Below, piece after piece: positions 40,434 to 55,800 of a stretch of DNA of 64,000 nt. The stretch is from Closterium sp. NIES-65. Its lineage: Eukaryota > Streptophyta > Zygnematophyceae > Desmidiales > Closteriaceae. The position numbers and the translations under genes were made by a program. The first letter of the stretch is position 1, and each line of letters begins with the position of its first letter. Location: NCBI GenBank assembly GCA_948144175.1, contig CANXME010002486.1, positions 3,968,001 to 4,032,000 on the forward strand, given 5' to 3'. The notes under the pieces are model-generated. The model was not told the origin of the DNA. It was given only the letters and a program-made list of their open reading frames with translations, and made no database searches.

Positions 40434-43186
40434 ATGGCTGGACCCGTTGATGGTGCTGCTGCCAACGACGGAGCTGACGACATAGAGATGGAGATAGCAC
40501 GCACGGGTCTAGACCTGCTGCTGTGTTTGTTATCGAAAGCACCCATTCCACCGCGTAGCAAGAATCCACCCGTTACTTCTGCGACGGCTATTCCCACCGT
40601 AACTTCCGCCCCACCAGACTCAATTGTCGCCCCAGTTATTAACACCTCAACGCCACTCGATGTCACCGAAACTGTACCCACGACGGTACATGTTTCGCCG
40701 TCAACACCAGCAGCACCGTCCCCGGCTTCTCCTATGGTTACTACTCCGGATCAACCACCAGGCTTTGAGATGGCTTCCCCGGCATCTCGGCCCGTACCAC
40801 CTGCATCGCAACCTACTGCTCCCGAAGTGGCGTCCCCTGTAGACCGGCCCGTTCCACCTGCATCTCACCCTCAGGCAGCTAGATCGGCGTCCCCGGTTGC
40901 TCGGCTCGTACAGTCGAAGTTGAAATTCCTTCGACCTTCATCAGCGCCACCGACGGCACCCACCAACGTTCCCACTCCGCCTGTACTCGAAGCTGCAGCC
41001 TCAAACCAGCCGTCAGCTAATGTCGAGGAGCCTTATGTCGTTGCTCTTGATAGGTTCAAAACACGGTGGCAATGTCAATTCGCCTAGCTGCAGCTTGTCA
41101 AAACTTCAACTGGTCTCCCTGCCTTCAAGTGTTCTGTGTGTCTGGAACATGCAGGGTTGTCTGGTAAGACCGGCAAGCATACGGAAGGTGCACTCGACGT
41201 TCAAAAGTAGGCATTCATGCAACACGCTGCCACCAACAAGCACAAGCTTGCGAAACAACGGCAGGATCAGCTCGTAGGAGCGACGAGGTAGCCGCGGATT
41301 GACGAGCATCCACTCGCGCACGATAGCGAAAAGGTCCGAGTGGTGTCACTGATGGACGCTCTACTCTTTGTCAGCAAGCAAGATGCTCCCATGGAGATGT
41401 GGGTGGGTTTGGTCCGTTACCTTGCTGAGAAGGGAGTCCCCGGATTCCCAAAGAAAGGATACGGGACATACTACACGACGTAAGTCATTATCCTAAGATT
41501 GGTTGCAATTTATCTGCTTGCGATGGCCAGGGCTAACCTTCATGTTCTTGCTTAATTGTCAGGTATGGCTTTGGGGAGTTGACTCAGTCTATGGCAACGT
41601 GGCTGCAGACAACACAGCTCGAGGAGGTTCTGGCAAGTCCCTACCTCGGCATATCGTGCGATGAGAGCCCCGATCGCTGCATTGGCAAACACCTCATCCT
41701 GTCCGTGACGTTCATTCGCAACTCATGCCTCACCACCGAGTTCATGGCGCTCCTGACGGTCGACAAGGCGGATGCGGCCTCGTTGTTGCAGTTGTTTTTG
41801 TCCCATCTGCAGGTGTGTGGCGTTGACCTGAGGCGTATCGTAGGCATCAGCACGGACGGGGCTTTCGTGATGATGGGATCACGGTCGGGCTTGGTTGCGA
41901 GGCTTCGGCTTCGCATACCTCACCTCGTCACTTGTCATTGTATTGCACACCGGTAAGTTGGAAACGTGTGTGTATGCGTTGTCTGCTTTATTCATTCATC
42001 ATGTTCTAATACACTTTCCCTGTGAGTGTGTTCGCAGGGAGGCCCTTGCCGCCACTGATGCTGCCGAGAGCTTACCTGTCTTCAACATGATTGACAATAC
42101 CATCCGTGCCATCGCCGAGCATCTGGGCCGTTCAGGTCCATGGCATCAGCGCTTCAAGGACCTTCAGGAGGTTTTCACCGAAACTTTTCTGGAGCTGCAG
42201 GGAATTCACAGTGTTCGGTGGCTATCCCATGGTGATGCCATCGCCAGGTTTGTGGCGGTCCTGCCGGCAGTCATCATAATGCTGAAGGAGTGGAACGAAA
42301 AGCTGTACTTGGTGGTGACATCGTACCGGTTCCACTTTCTCTTGTTCTTCCTTTCCGACGTGCTTGACCAGATGAACGTTCTGAGTAGGACGTTCCAGCA
42401 TCGAGAGGTGCGTGTACATTTGCAGGACTTTCATGTCCATTGTCTATGTGTTCGGTTTGTCTACTCTCAGGTGTTTATTTTAAATTTGTCATGCCCTCCT
42501 TCTTCTACCTTGTTTCCATCCCCCGCAGCTCGATCTGTCAGCTGTGCATACGCAGATTCGCCGTACAGCTGGACATCTGGAGGCCCATTACATCGACTGC
42601 GGGGATGAGTTTGGCGGCGGTCTCAGTCCGAGGCTCTCACCATGGTTGGAGAAGCATGGTCCTGAAGACAAGCGGGAAGTGAACATCGAGGGCAGCGACT
42701 CCGACGGGCATGCATGCACCTTCACATTCACACTGCATGAAGATCGGCTTGCGGACTACCCTGGACCTGGGCACCACAATGCATGCATAGACATTTGCAC
42801 CGAGTTCGCTGAGCTCATCGTGGCCAACCTCCTGGATTGCTTGGGCGACCTCGACATTCTCTCGGGCGTGAGCTTGTTCCTTCACGACAATTGGCCGTAC
42901 GGCAGGCACGAGCGCCAAGCGAAGTGTCAGGAGCATCTGGAGGCGCTGATCACTCTCTTCCAAGCGGAAGAGAGCGAAGAGATCGTACCTGGTGAGCCTA
43001 TAACCTTTAATGTGTGTGCCGTGCCTCTAAATCCTTGTGTCATGTAACATTTCATTGATTTCAACAATGTTCTTAAATGTATGCTTGTTTTTTCTGACTG
43101 CAGGGGTCGACAAGAAGAAAGCAGTCAAGGAAGTGCAACTGCTGATCCTCGTCCTTTCACATGCACCGAAGGGTGAGCGAGGATTC
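40434..43186 (+). pseudogene. hAT-transposase-like gene, 5' part (five exons, split)
   Basis: Exons with GT-AG junctions and matching phases: 40434-41479, 41563-41952, 42038-42407, 42529-42991, 43104-(43186). Exon 1 has a Pro/Thr-rich N-terminus, then a zinc-finger-like FKCSVCLEH and MQHAATNKHK region crossed by in-frame TAGs at 41085, about 41208 and about 41289. Exon 2 encodes LGISCDESPD and ISTDGAFVM, then CHCIAHR, the RNase-H-like core pattern of KIAA1586/ZNF862-type hAT proteins. The last exon is cut by copia element C. Its introns and length fit a once-resident or domesticated hAT gene, now dead. Confidence 0.75.
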
Positions 43187-43619
43187 TGTTGGGCTGAGGG
43201 GCCCTAGGATCTTTGTAGAGTTAAAGTCTGAGTAGAATGATGTAATAGCGGAAGCGTTGAATAAAGTCTTTGAACCACCTTGCACTAGTATGTGAGGGCA
43301 AAGTAAGTTAATTAAAACAAGCAAATACAAAAGGTTTATATAAGAGTACAGAGAATACGAAGAGATATAATTAAACTGTTTTACTGTTGCGGTTCAATAC
43401 AGTGCGACTCGGGCAACTGCTCAATGTCGAGTCAGTTGTGTGTCCTTGCTGTCGCGCTGCATTTGTCAAGTCAAAGGTCGCTGACCTTTTACCTTCGTGT
43501 AACCTCCAGCGGTTACCTTAACCTCCGAGGGTTGACTCGCGGTGCTTCGATTTGAGCTGCTTCGCTTGTGTCTTGGGTTCCGACACGACAGAGGCGCTAA
43601 AGACTTTTTGTTCCCAACA
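43187..43619 (-). repeat. 3' LTR of copia element C
   Basis: 433 bp, ending TG/CA like its partner. The RNase H reading frame runs on into it before stopping near 43466. Confidence 0.92.
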
Positions 43620-44644
43620 CTCCCCTTCGCTTCTGGAGTGTCGTCAATGGTGACGTGGCCTTGTCCAGTCAGCAGTATGCAATACTCGAACTTCTGTTTT
43701 CCGAGCTTCTTGGTCAAGTAGTCAGCTGCCATCTCGGACGTGGGATAGTAGGATAGTTTGAGTTTCCCTTTCTCGATCTCGTCTTTCACGAAGAAGTATC
43801 GCAGGGCGATATGCTTCATTCTGTTTGCGAATCCGCTCTTGTTGGCGATGCGAATCGCAGATTGGTTGTCGCAGAACAGAGTGAAGTTGGGTAACTCGGC
43901 TAACTTTGCTTCTTCCAGCAGCTCGCGAAGATAGAGTCCTTCCTTGGTGGCTGAGCAGAGGGCGATATATTCTGCTTCAGCTAAGGAGAGAGCGATTAGT
44001 TCCTGCTTGCTCGATTTCCAGGAGATGGGTCCGATAGGTTCGAGGCGGTAGATGTAGCCAGTGCGGGAGCGCCTGTTATGTGAATCGCCGGCGTGATCGG
44101 CATCGACGTAGCCGATTAGTTTCGTCGGTGTAGTTTTACTCTTGTAGTAGGTCAGGCCGATCGTCGAGGTGCTCACGAAGTAGTGTAGTGCGCGGTCAAG
44201 CTCCGCCAGGTGCTCTGCTTCGGGTCTCTTGAGGTAGGTGGCGAGTTGACTTGCGGAGTAGGACAGATCTGGTCGGCAGGTGACAGCTGCAAATAGAAGG
44301 CAGCCCAGCTTCCTTTGGTAGTCGCGTATTCCGGCGGTTTTGAGTAGAGCGGAACTTCTCTTGTCGTTCCCTGCCGTGTAGCGGTATGGCGTGGAGATGG
44401 CGGTAGGTGTGAGCGAAAAGCGCTTGGCGATAGTGTCGGCACACTTTTCGGCGCTGAGGTAGATTGCGTTTTCTTCTTCGCGGATGTTGAGTCCGAGGTA
44501 CTGAGCGACGGTAGAGGAGACCGTGAGTGTGAGGTCCGTCTGCAGCTCCCCTTCGAACCAGGTTGTGATGTCGTCAGTGGAGCCAATGTAGAGTAGGTCG
44601 TCGACGTAGACGATCGGCGGGATATAGTCGGCGTTTTTGGTGAG
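43466..44644 (-). pseudogene. RNase H and end of RT of copia element C
   Basis: Directly after a TGA at about 44642 the frame gives the catalytic YVDDLLYIGS block of reverse transcriptase (about 44580-44610). A frameshift lies within 44173-44586. RNase H then reads LIGYVDADHAGD, GPISWKSSKQELIALS, AEYIALCSATKEG, CDNQSAIRIANK, HIALRYFFVKDEI and AADYLTKKLG. Decay is moderate. Confidence 0.88.
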
Positions 44645-46385
44645 TCAGTACATCCCTTGGTCGTGAGGCAGTTGGCGGAATCCGATGCGATTGAGGCAAG
44701 TGTGTAGATGCTGTTGCCACAGCCGCGGGGCTTGTTTGATTCCGTAGAGCGATTTCAGCAGCTGGCAAACCTGATTAGGTTTCCCGTGGGTACCGTGTGG
44801 GAGCTCGACGTAGATTTCGGCGTCGACGGGTGCGTAGAGGAACGCGTTGGCAACATCAATTTGTCGCAATTTCTTCTTCTTCATGGCGGCAATTGCGAGA
44901 AGAATTCGGAGTGAGGTATGTCGGCTAACCGGGGCGAATGTCTCTGTGAAGTCCCGTCCGTGCTCCTGGTCGAATCCACGCACGACCCAGCGTGCTTTGA
45001 ATTTCTCGATTGTCCCGTCTGCTTTCGTTTTGATGCGGAAGACCCATTTCCCGGTGACGATGGTCTTGTTCCTTGCCACGCTTGCGGAAACGACTTTCCA
45101 GGTGTTGCGTTCCTCCAGCGCCTTTAATTCTCTGTCCATGGCTTCACGCCATTTCTCCCTGTGTTCCCCCCCCAGAGCCTGCTGAACCGTCGCAGGCTCT
45201 TTAGGAAGAGCATTGCCGTGGACTGCGGTGACGAGGCCGAGAATCTGCAGTCGAGTCTGTGAGTAGCGGGGGAGTGTTGTGTCCTCGGGATAAGCTGCTT
45301 CGTCTCCCGCTTCTGGGTCGGGTATGAAATTCGGCCCTATCAGTTCTGCTTCGTTTGTGTTGACTGTCGCAGGTGTTACGTAACCGTTGTCGGCGAAGTG
45401 GTAGAAGACTTCGGCGTTGACACTGTCGCGAGGATTTTCTTCGTCCATGGGGACGTTCACGGAACAGAACGGTAGAGGTCCGGCTTCTTCCGATGCGTTG
45501 TCGACGTTCTGCTCGTCCCAGTGTGCTCCGTCCGCAGCTGAGGCGAAGGCTCGGTCACCATGAAAGCCACCTGTGAGGTCCTGATTTTCGTGCAAATTGG
45601 CGAGGTACGTCTGAAGCGTGAGTCGTTCGTAGAAGATCACGTCACGTGCTGCTACTGTTTCCTTGGAGTGGACGTCGAAAATTTTCCACGCGTTGTAATT
45701 CTTTTCGATGCCGAGGTGCAGTCCCCACTGTGCCCGTTGTGAAAATCTTCCCGCTCGTGCTTCTGGGAGTCGGTACTGTACCATGCACCCAAAAACTCGT
45801 AACATTTTTGTGCTGCCCTGCTTCCCTGTCCACAGCAGATGCGGTGATGTGTTGTTTGGAAGTGAGGACGAGGACAACAAGTTGTGCAGCATGACAGCAT
45901 GGTCCATTGCTGCAGGCCACTGGTGGTTGGGTAGCCGCATGCCACGTAGCAGTTTGCGCATGCTGTTCTGTAGGGTCCTGTTCATTCTTTCTGCGACACC
46001 TTGCTGCTGATGGGCGTAGGGAAGGGAGAGAAGCTGCTTGATCCCCCTTTCCGCCAGGTATTGCTTGAATCGCTGAGAGGTGTATTCTCCTCCTCCGTCT
46101 GACTGGAAGCTTTTCAGCTGTGTTCCCGACTCTCTCTCTGTTACTGGTAGCCAGGCGGCGAACGCTGCGAGTGCCATGTCGCGGCTGGGTAGGTTTACGT
46201 GCCAGACCTATCGAGTGGCGGCGTCGATGAAGGTTATCGTGTAGTTGTAAGTAACTTGTCATAGTTCTCGATTGAAGAGAATATCGCTGTACACCTTCTC
46301 GAGTGGTGCGTACGCGGGTGCGCTCGGGTTGTGGTGAGGAGTAAACGATCGATGTGGTAAGTCGGCTTCGGGTCAGATGAGGCAA
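44645..46385 (-). pseudogene. Integrase and RT of copia element C
   Basis: The main frame is 44645-46177, 510 residues. The integrase acidic residues are visible in FQSDGGGEYTSQRF and AHQQQGVAERMNR, with the first Asp in a more decayed part near 46220. The integrase tail reads HLLWTGKQGS and RVFGCMVQYRLP. RT then reads RNTWKVVSASVARNK, KWVFRIKTKADG, KARWVVRGFDQEHG, QIDVANAFLYAPVD and LYGIKQAPRLWQQHL, up to the TGA. Confidence 0.88.
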
Positions 46386-47344
46386 GTTCCTCGTGCCCGT
46401 TGAAGTTCTCTGCCGTCGGGTAGTAGTAACGAATCCTTGTCTAGGACTCCTGCTCCTATTGTATTATTTAACACGGTGTTACTTGGATGTCCTGTGCGTG
46501 CCAGATTTCTTCGGAGGCGCGATGTCCGGGTGAGCGTTGATACGCGTCGGAGTTGGAGTAGAAGCTGGCGACGAAGTTCGCGCTTCTGTGGACTTCTCGT
46601 TGAGTTGGGTTCAGCTGCTGTGCGGGTGTTGGTGGTGCTTCGTCGACGAGGACTGGTGTCGTTGTTTCTGCTGCTGCCGATGATGTCTCTGCTACTGCCG
46701 GTGTTGTCCCTGCTGCTGCCGATGTTGTCTCTGCTGCTGCCGATGTTGTCTCTGCTACTGTCGAATGCTGAATTGTTGCTAACGCGCGTGTTCGTTCTGC
46801 TTCAGGGATGGTATGCGAATACCATAAGCCCTCCGGGCTGAAGTCGGGGTCGAGATCCGGGGGATCTGTCCAGTCGGCGAAGTTAACGATGGCATCGCTG
46901 TCTGCAGTGCCTAGGTCTGGGACGAAGTCAAGGACAAACACGTTGTTCTTCAAGACCGCCTTTCCGATGTAGAGGCCGCCCTTCCCGTGGTATAGCTTGA
47001 ACTCCTGGGTGGTACTGTCGGCTTCCAAGTGGATGCCTTTCGCCATCAACTGGCTAACGCTCAGTAAGTTGTAGCCGAGTCCCTCCGCGATTAGCACTTT
47101 TGACATGTGCAATATAACATTTGTCTCTCGTGACTGAAGTTGTACTACTCCTTGTCGTCGTGTGCGCAGATTCTGGTTGTTGGCGACTGTGATGACGACC
47201 TCTCGTTGAAGTCGATGTTCGCGTTGAACGAAGCGTCCTGAGGAGCACATGTGTTGTCCGCAGCAACTGTCCAAGAACCAAGAGTCTTGTCCGGACGGTT
47301 CGCTTTGAGCGATGGCAGCGTACGTCGGGTTCGGTTGAAGTGAC
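46386..47344 (-). pseudogene. Protease region and spacer of copia element C
   Basis: The aspartic protease motif WFLDSCCGQHM (about 47260) has DSC where active copia proteases have DSG. SQLMAKGIHLEADS and the pre-integrase-like KLYHGKGGLYIGKAVL follow. A tandem peptide repeat AETTSAA lies at about 46670-46780. The frame ends at about 46468, before a recognisable pre-integrase His-Cys motif. Confidence 0.75.
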
Positions 47345-48737
47345 TCACGGCGAGGCGTGCTGTTGTCGAGTTGTTCCTCTGGTGAGTAGTGTGGTGGTGA
47401 CTTGGTTGTGCAGGAGTCTGTTATCTTCACCATGCAGTTGACGATGTTTCTTGCTCCTTGTGCAGGTTGTCCTGTTGGAGTCGTTGAAGCTTGGACTGAA
47501 GTTGTCGGGTTTGATTGCGTTGAAGTGACTTGGGAGCTTGAAGGCCGAAGTTGTCGCTGTGGTGTTGTCGATTGCTGACGAGACGGGCAGTGCGTACCAG
47601 GATGTCCTGAAGTCTTGCAGATGTGGCAGAACGGAGGTACTGGTTTCACTTGTTGTTGTTGCCGGTTGTTGTTGTTGTTGTAGCGTCGCTGAGTGTGAAA
47701 TGCGAACTCTGGTACTAACGTTTTCTTCTTGTGTCGTTCTTCTTGCATCCATGTCCTGCTGCTCGGCATGGATTTCGGCGCAGAGTGCTGCTTCGGAGAT
47801 TCTCCCGTGTGCCCGTAGTATGGCGCGAGTGGAGCGCCAGTGGGGGCCAAGACCACCGATGACGACCGTGACGAAGGCGTCTTCTGAAATCGATCCTCCA
47901 CATCGAAGGAGCTTGTCGCACAGCTCGCGGCATCGACTGATATATGCCATGCCTTTCTCGCCTGGTTTCATTTCGATTGTTGTCAGCTGCGCCATTAACC
48001 GGCTTTGGTTTACACTGTCTGTTGCTTGATACAGGTTCTTCAAATGGTTGTACGCGAGCTCTGCGGAGTTCGTAACCTCGGTAAGTCCTGATGTTCTGCT
48101 GTTGAGTCGGGGTGATGTTCCTCAGCAGTATTGTGTACGCCATCATCGATTGATAGGTGTACTGCTGCTTCTCATACTGCGTGCCGTTTGTTGGATATGG
48201 CAGGGTCCCGTCGAAGAAGCCAAGAATCTGTGCTCCTTCCATCATCAGCTCGAATTCGAACGACCAGATGAAGAAATCCTTCCCGTCGAAAGGTTTTGTC
48301 GTTTGTAGTTTTAGAACATGCGCGAATTGCGACTAAACTTGTAATGCGTCCAGTGCTCTTTCTTGTCCCGGTGCAGGTTGTGGTTGCGGCATGAAGCTGA
48401 CGGAGCCACGCTGGGGCTCATACGGAGCGAAGGTAGGTTGTTGTTGTTGTTGATTCCCACGTGCGTAGGATGAGCCATCGAGGCTCATGGGCATCACGTT
48501 GTTGTTGTTGCTGTTGTTTGACTGCGCAGGTACTCCTTGCTGATGCTGCACGTAGAAGGACATGAAGGAGAAGAATTTCTCCATCATACTTGGATCGAAG
48601 CCCGCGGGTGTTTCCGTAGACCCAGCTGCTGGTCTCATTGTCGTCCCTTCCTCTATCTGTAGGCCAGAGACAGGAGGTGGAGTAGGGGTAGTGCCGGGAG
48701 AGCCGTTGGAGGAGCTCCTCTCCTTTCTAGCAGACAT
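47345..48737 (-). pseudogene. Gag of copia element C, frameshifted
   Basis: ATG at 48737 (MSARKERSSSNGSPG). A TAA is at about 48333 and the same frame continues as KPFDGKDFFIWSFEFELMM. Frameshifts near 48060 and 47860 follow, with the UBN2-type gag core (NLYQATDSVNQSRLMAQL, GEKGMAYISRCRELCDKLL) between them. The zinc knuckle is CHICKTSGHPGTHC (about 47590-47630), preceded by poly-Asn and poly-Gln tracts. It is clearly a copia gag. Confidence 0.85.
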
Positions 48738-48783
48738 GTCTTCTTTGTATTGAGTGTTGAAGAAAAAGAGTAACTTTGAACTC

Positions 48784-48801
48784 TAACTTGCTCTCGTACC
48801 A
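48784..48801 (-). promoter_or_regulatory. Primer-binding site of element C
   Basis: TGGTACGAGAGCAAG directly follows the 5' LTR. It resembles but does not match the initiator-Met PBS, so the primer tRNA is uncertain. Confidence 0.5.
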
Positions 48802-49233
48802 TGTTGGGCTGAGGGGCCTTAGGATCTTTGTAGAGTTAAAGTCTGAGTAGAATGATGTAATAGCGGAAGCGTTGAATAAAGTCTTTGAACCACCTTGCGC
48901 TAGAATGTGAGGGCAAAGTAAGTTAATTAAAACAAGCAAATACAAAACGTTTATATAAGAGTACAGAGAATACGAAGAGATATAATTAAACTGTTTTACT
49001 GTTGCGGTTCGATACAGTGCGACTCGGGCAACTGCTCAATGTCGAGTCAGTTGTGTGTCCTTGCTGTCGCGCTGCATTTGTCAAGTCAAAGGTCGCTGAC
49101 CTTTGACCTTCGTGTAACCTCCAGCGGTTACCTTAACCTCCGAGGGTTGACTCGCGGTGCTTCGATTTGAGCTGCTTCGCTTGTGTCTTGGGTTTCGACA
49201 CGACAGAGGCGCTAAAGACTTTTTGTTCCAACA
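48802..49233 (-). repeat. 5' LTR of copia element C
   Basis: 432 bp, about 98% identical to 43187-43619 by eye. Confidence 0.92.
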
Positions 49234-49662
49234 GATTCCACATTGGGCTTACCGCCATGCTCAAGACCAACGACTGGCAGGAGCACTACCGGAACATGAT
49301 GCGGCTGTGGGTAGCGGTGGCGGTCCTGCCATTGAGCACAGTCGAATGCGAGCGCGGCTTCTCGCGGCAGTACGTCATAAAGTCCTGGCATCGAGGCAGC
49401 CTCAAAGATGGCTTAGTGACTTAATGTGCATGTCGCTGCTCCGTTACAAGCCTAACTGGGACGAGATCGTGGAGATCTGGCATAACTACAAGAAGCGGAA
49501 GCCGCTCAACACCTGCAACCTCGCCAGGAAGGAGGCAGATAGGAGGCGTCGGGGGAAGGAGGAGGCAGAGGCAGGAGGAGACCAGGACAACCCAGTAGAC
49601 CTAGATGAAGATGATGTAGGTGTAGCAAACAGTGGTGGTGATGATGAGGATACGATGTGGTA

Positions 49663-49666
<4 letters not shown>
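49234..49666 (+). pseudogene. hAT-transposase-like gene, 3' part (dimerisation domain)
   Basis: Continues the exon cut at 43186 in the same frame once element C and one GATTC are removed. FHIGLTAMLKTNDWQEHYR leads to VLPLSTVECERGFSRQ, the hallmark hAT C-terminal dimerisation motif. A one-base frameshift near 49410 then changes frame to RWLSDLMCMSLLRYK, followed by a basic and then acidic tail ending DEDTMWY. The frameshift shows the gene was probably already decaying, or has decayed since. Confidence 0.78.

Positions 49667-49712
<46 letters not shown>
49666..49712 (+). repeat. (TG)n microsatellite
   Basis: About 46 bp of TG directly after the hAT-like stop codon. Confidence 0.95.
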
Positions 49713-49714
<2 letters not shown>

Positions 49715-49876
49715 CGCTTGCTGAACTATAATGAAAGCCTTTCATTGGTTCATCTGGTGAGGTGATGCAATCAATCAGCCAGTTAAATGTTATGAACACT
49801 GATGTGAAAGATTTTTTTCCAGATACAACACTGATTTTCCAGGGTGTTTTCACGTATGGACGCTAGAAAGTTTTTT

Positions 49877-52703
<2,827 letters not shown>

Positions 52704-52810
52704 CTAAGACGATTTCGTCGCCTCTTGTTTTTTTTTGTACCAACACTGACCAGAAAGTGTTGCCTAAAACCAATCTGAGGGCCTGGGGAGGGGGCAGCGG
52801 CGGCGCAGGT

Positions 52811-55800
52811 TCAGAGCTCGCTCTCGAGCAGGTCGTGCAGCACATGGGGCGCGGGCTGTGTGATGTTGTTGAGCGCCACATAGAAGTCCATGGCGTATAT
52901 GCTCTTCACCGCCTCGTATGTGTCCTGCACCATGGCAGCATGGCATCAAGGAAGCATGGCTTTAAGGAAGCATGGGAGCATGCCAGCATTGCAGCATCAC
53001 ATCATGGCATCATGGCATCATGGGGCATGGCAGCAATGCAGCAATGGAAGCAAGAGGTCTGCGGCCAGCACATAGCAGTGCCTTGCCTTGTCACACAGCC
53101 GTGCCTTGCCTTGTCATACAGCCGTGCCTCACCTTGTCATACAGCCGTGCAAGGCTGGCATCAGCGTCTGCACCCTTCCCTGTGCCGTCCTCCTCAAAAA
53201 TCTCCAGCTGTGCGTTTTGCCCCGCGCCGCCCACGCGGTCCACGACAGCGCGGGCGTCGTCCAGCAGGCTCTCGACGCGGCCCACCACGTCGTACTTGAT
53301 GGTCGACAGCGCACACACGTCCACCTGCCACCCGCCCCACACCCACGCACCATGCACGGGGGTGAAGGGAGTGAAGGCACATGCGTCAAACAAGACACCG
53401 TTAGCTCCACTTGACCCTCCCGTCACACTTGGTCACCATCACCATGATTCTCATCGGTTCATATAAGCAGCACGAATCAATGCTTTACAACCGGCATACG
53501 CACTCATTCTAGAGTATTTTACTTGTCAATGACTAATTGTACAATGTTTTCATACACGCAACTACATGCCCACCTGCCATGACATCCTCACCACCTCAAC
53601 CACCTGTGACTCGCATCCCAGTATCGCTCGCCTAGCCCAACGCCTGTGCCAAACCGCTTGTAATCTGCTCAGGCACAGCATTCCCACCTGAGCGATAACA
53701 ACCCCACCAGGGGCACCCCCACCTGGCGCACCCCCACCTGGCGCACCCCCACCTGGCGCACCCCCACCTGGCGCACCCCCACCTGGCGCACCCCCGCCAG
53801 GGGCACCCCCGTGCTGTTATTTTCCTGGGGCGCAACACCCCACCTGAGGCGCAACACCCCACCTGAAGCGCAACACCCCACCTGAGGCGCAACACCCCAC
53901 CTGAGGCGCAACACCCCACCTGAGGCGCAACACCCCACCTGAGGCGCAACACCCCACCTGAGGCGCAACACCCCACCTGAGGCGCAACACCCCACCTGAG
54001 GCGCAACACCCCACCTGAGGCGCAACACCCCACCTGAGGCGCTATGCGGGAGTCCATGAGGGGGCGGCTGTGGTCCATGAGGCGGCCCACGAGGCGCACG
54101 AAGGACGGGAAGGACAGCTGCCCCTCGCCCTCCCGCACCACCGCCTCCACTATGGGCCGCACCGCCCGGAACAATGCCTGCTCACACACACACGCACGCA
54201 CGGAGGGGTGGTGAGATGGAGCGGGTTGAAGAGAAGTTTGGGGAGAGAGGGTGAGAGGAGAAGCTTGCAGGAAAGCAGAGAAAAATGTGCTTGCCTTTGC
54301 TTGAATCTCCCCCTCTCGCACCCCACGGCCCCAGCACCACAACTACATCCCCACATCCCGCTCCCCACATCCCCCACGCCGCATGCATGCGCCTATGGCA
54401 GACATTGCCCTGCCTCACATTGCCCCCCTGCCTCACATTGCCCCCCTTCCTCACAATGCCTCTGGCTGAACTCCCCCCCTCACATTGCCCCCCCCTCACA
54501 TTGCCCCCTCCTCACATTGCCCCCCCCTCACATTGCCCCCCCCCTCACATTGCCCCCCCCTCACATTGCCCCCCCCTCACATTGCTCCAGTGGTCGCGCG
54601 AGGTGGGCGCGAGGCTGTGGTGGGAGGCGAGCACGGTGGAGCGGAAGGTGGAGGCGAGGCGCGAGAAGGGGTTGCGCACAAACGTGAAGCGCAGCAGGTC
54701 CGGCCGCGTGATGATGCGCACCTGGTGGGGGCCGAGGGGGACACGGCAGGTGGCAAGGGGGGTTGTTGCGGGGAAACCTGGAACAGTAGCGGTAGCTTGT
54801 GGATGAAGATATTCGCGTAAGTACAGCGCTGGGAAGTGGTGAGGGACACAGTTAGGCACAACACGTGCGGGGGGCGCAGCGGAATGGAAATGGATGGGAA
54901 CGAGAGAGAAGATTGGGTGGCAGCGAGAGAGGCAGTGGAGTGGGTGAGGCAAGGAGGGGGCGGACGGACGGCTTGGGCCTCGGTGAAGTGCAGCGCGAGC
55001 TCGTGCAGCCCGCCATCGCGGTCGTCCACCGCCACGTGGCCCTCTCGTTCCGAGGGCAGCCCCAGGCGCGCGCGCAGCCACGTGAGCCACGCCGTGGACG
55101 CCACACTGGGCACCCCGCAGTACATCACTCCCAGGCGCTCTGCGGGGGCACACACGAGGAAGGCAGGGGCAGTGGGGTAGAAGACGAGGCAGGCAGCAGT
55201 ATGAGAGAGCATGGTGCACGGGGTGCAGCATGGCATGGTGGCAGCATGGGAGGTCGAGAAAAGGCAGCAGGATGGCGACATCATCGAATGGTCACATGGC
55301 AAGGGGAGTGGTGGCATGGCAAGGGAAGTGCAACTGTTGCAGAAATGGAAGGGAGGCGGTCGGCCACGAGGGTGGGGAGTGGGAGAGTGACGGCTAGCGG
55401 AGATGACGGAAGGAGTACAAGAGTACAGCGTTTAGTAATAGCATGCGGGTAATCGAAAGCAAAGAAGCAAAGAATCTCCTTTCCTCCTTGGTCACCCACC
55501 TTCCACGATGGTGTATTTAGCGAACTTGAGGTGGGTGATGGGGCGCAGCGGCGGCGAGTCACACACGGCTCGCTGCACGCGGAAGAGCTCGCTGGCAGCG
55601 CTGCCGTGCGCCGCAATGAAGCGCGCCTCGGCCGACGACGAGTTCACCGCGATGAGCCCCCGCGTGCGACTCAACGCATACAGCTCCGCCACCTGCCCAC
55701 CCGCACACACAGGAAAGGAGCAGATGGCAGGAGGGGGGGGGGAGGAAGGGTAGTGGAGACAGAGAGATTGGTGTCGGGAGGGGTGCGATATTGAGTGGAA

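Larger units (their letters stand above)
43187..49233 (-). mobile_element. Copia LTR retrotransposon C, inserted in the hAT-like exon
   Basis: LTRs are 48802-49233 (5', 432 bp) and 43187-43619 (3', 433 bp), with about seven substitutions and one 1-bp indel. The 5-bp duplication GATTC is at 43182-43186 and 49234-49238. The PBS-like TGGTACGAGAGCAAG follows the 5' LTR. The purine run AAGCGAAGGGGAG precedes the 3' LTR. Gag, protease, integrase, RT and RNase H are in copia order on the minus strand. LTRs are over three times longer than in A, B and D, so this is a different lineage. Confidence 0.95.

Noticed and set aside
39761..49845. AACACTGATTTTC(C)AGGG at both sides of the hAT-like gene as transposon ends
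   Set aside because: The two copies are in the same orientation, not inverted, and no 8-bp duplication was found beside them.
53700..54040. A CRISPR array
   Set aside because: Units are contiguous with no unique spacers and lie inside an intron of a eukaryotic gene.
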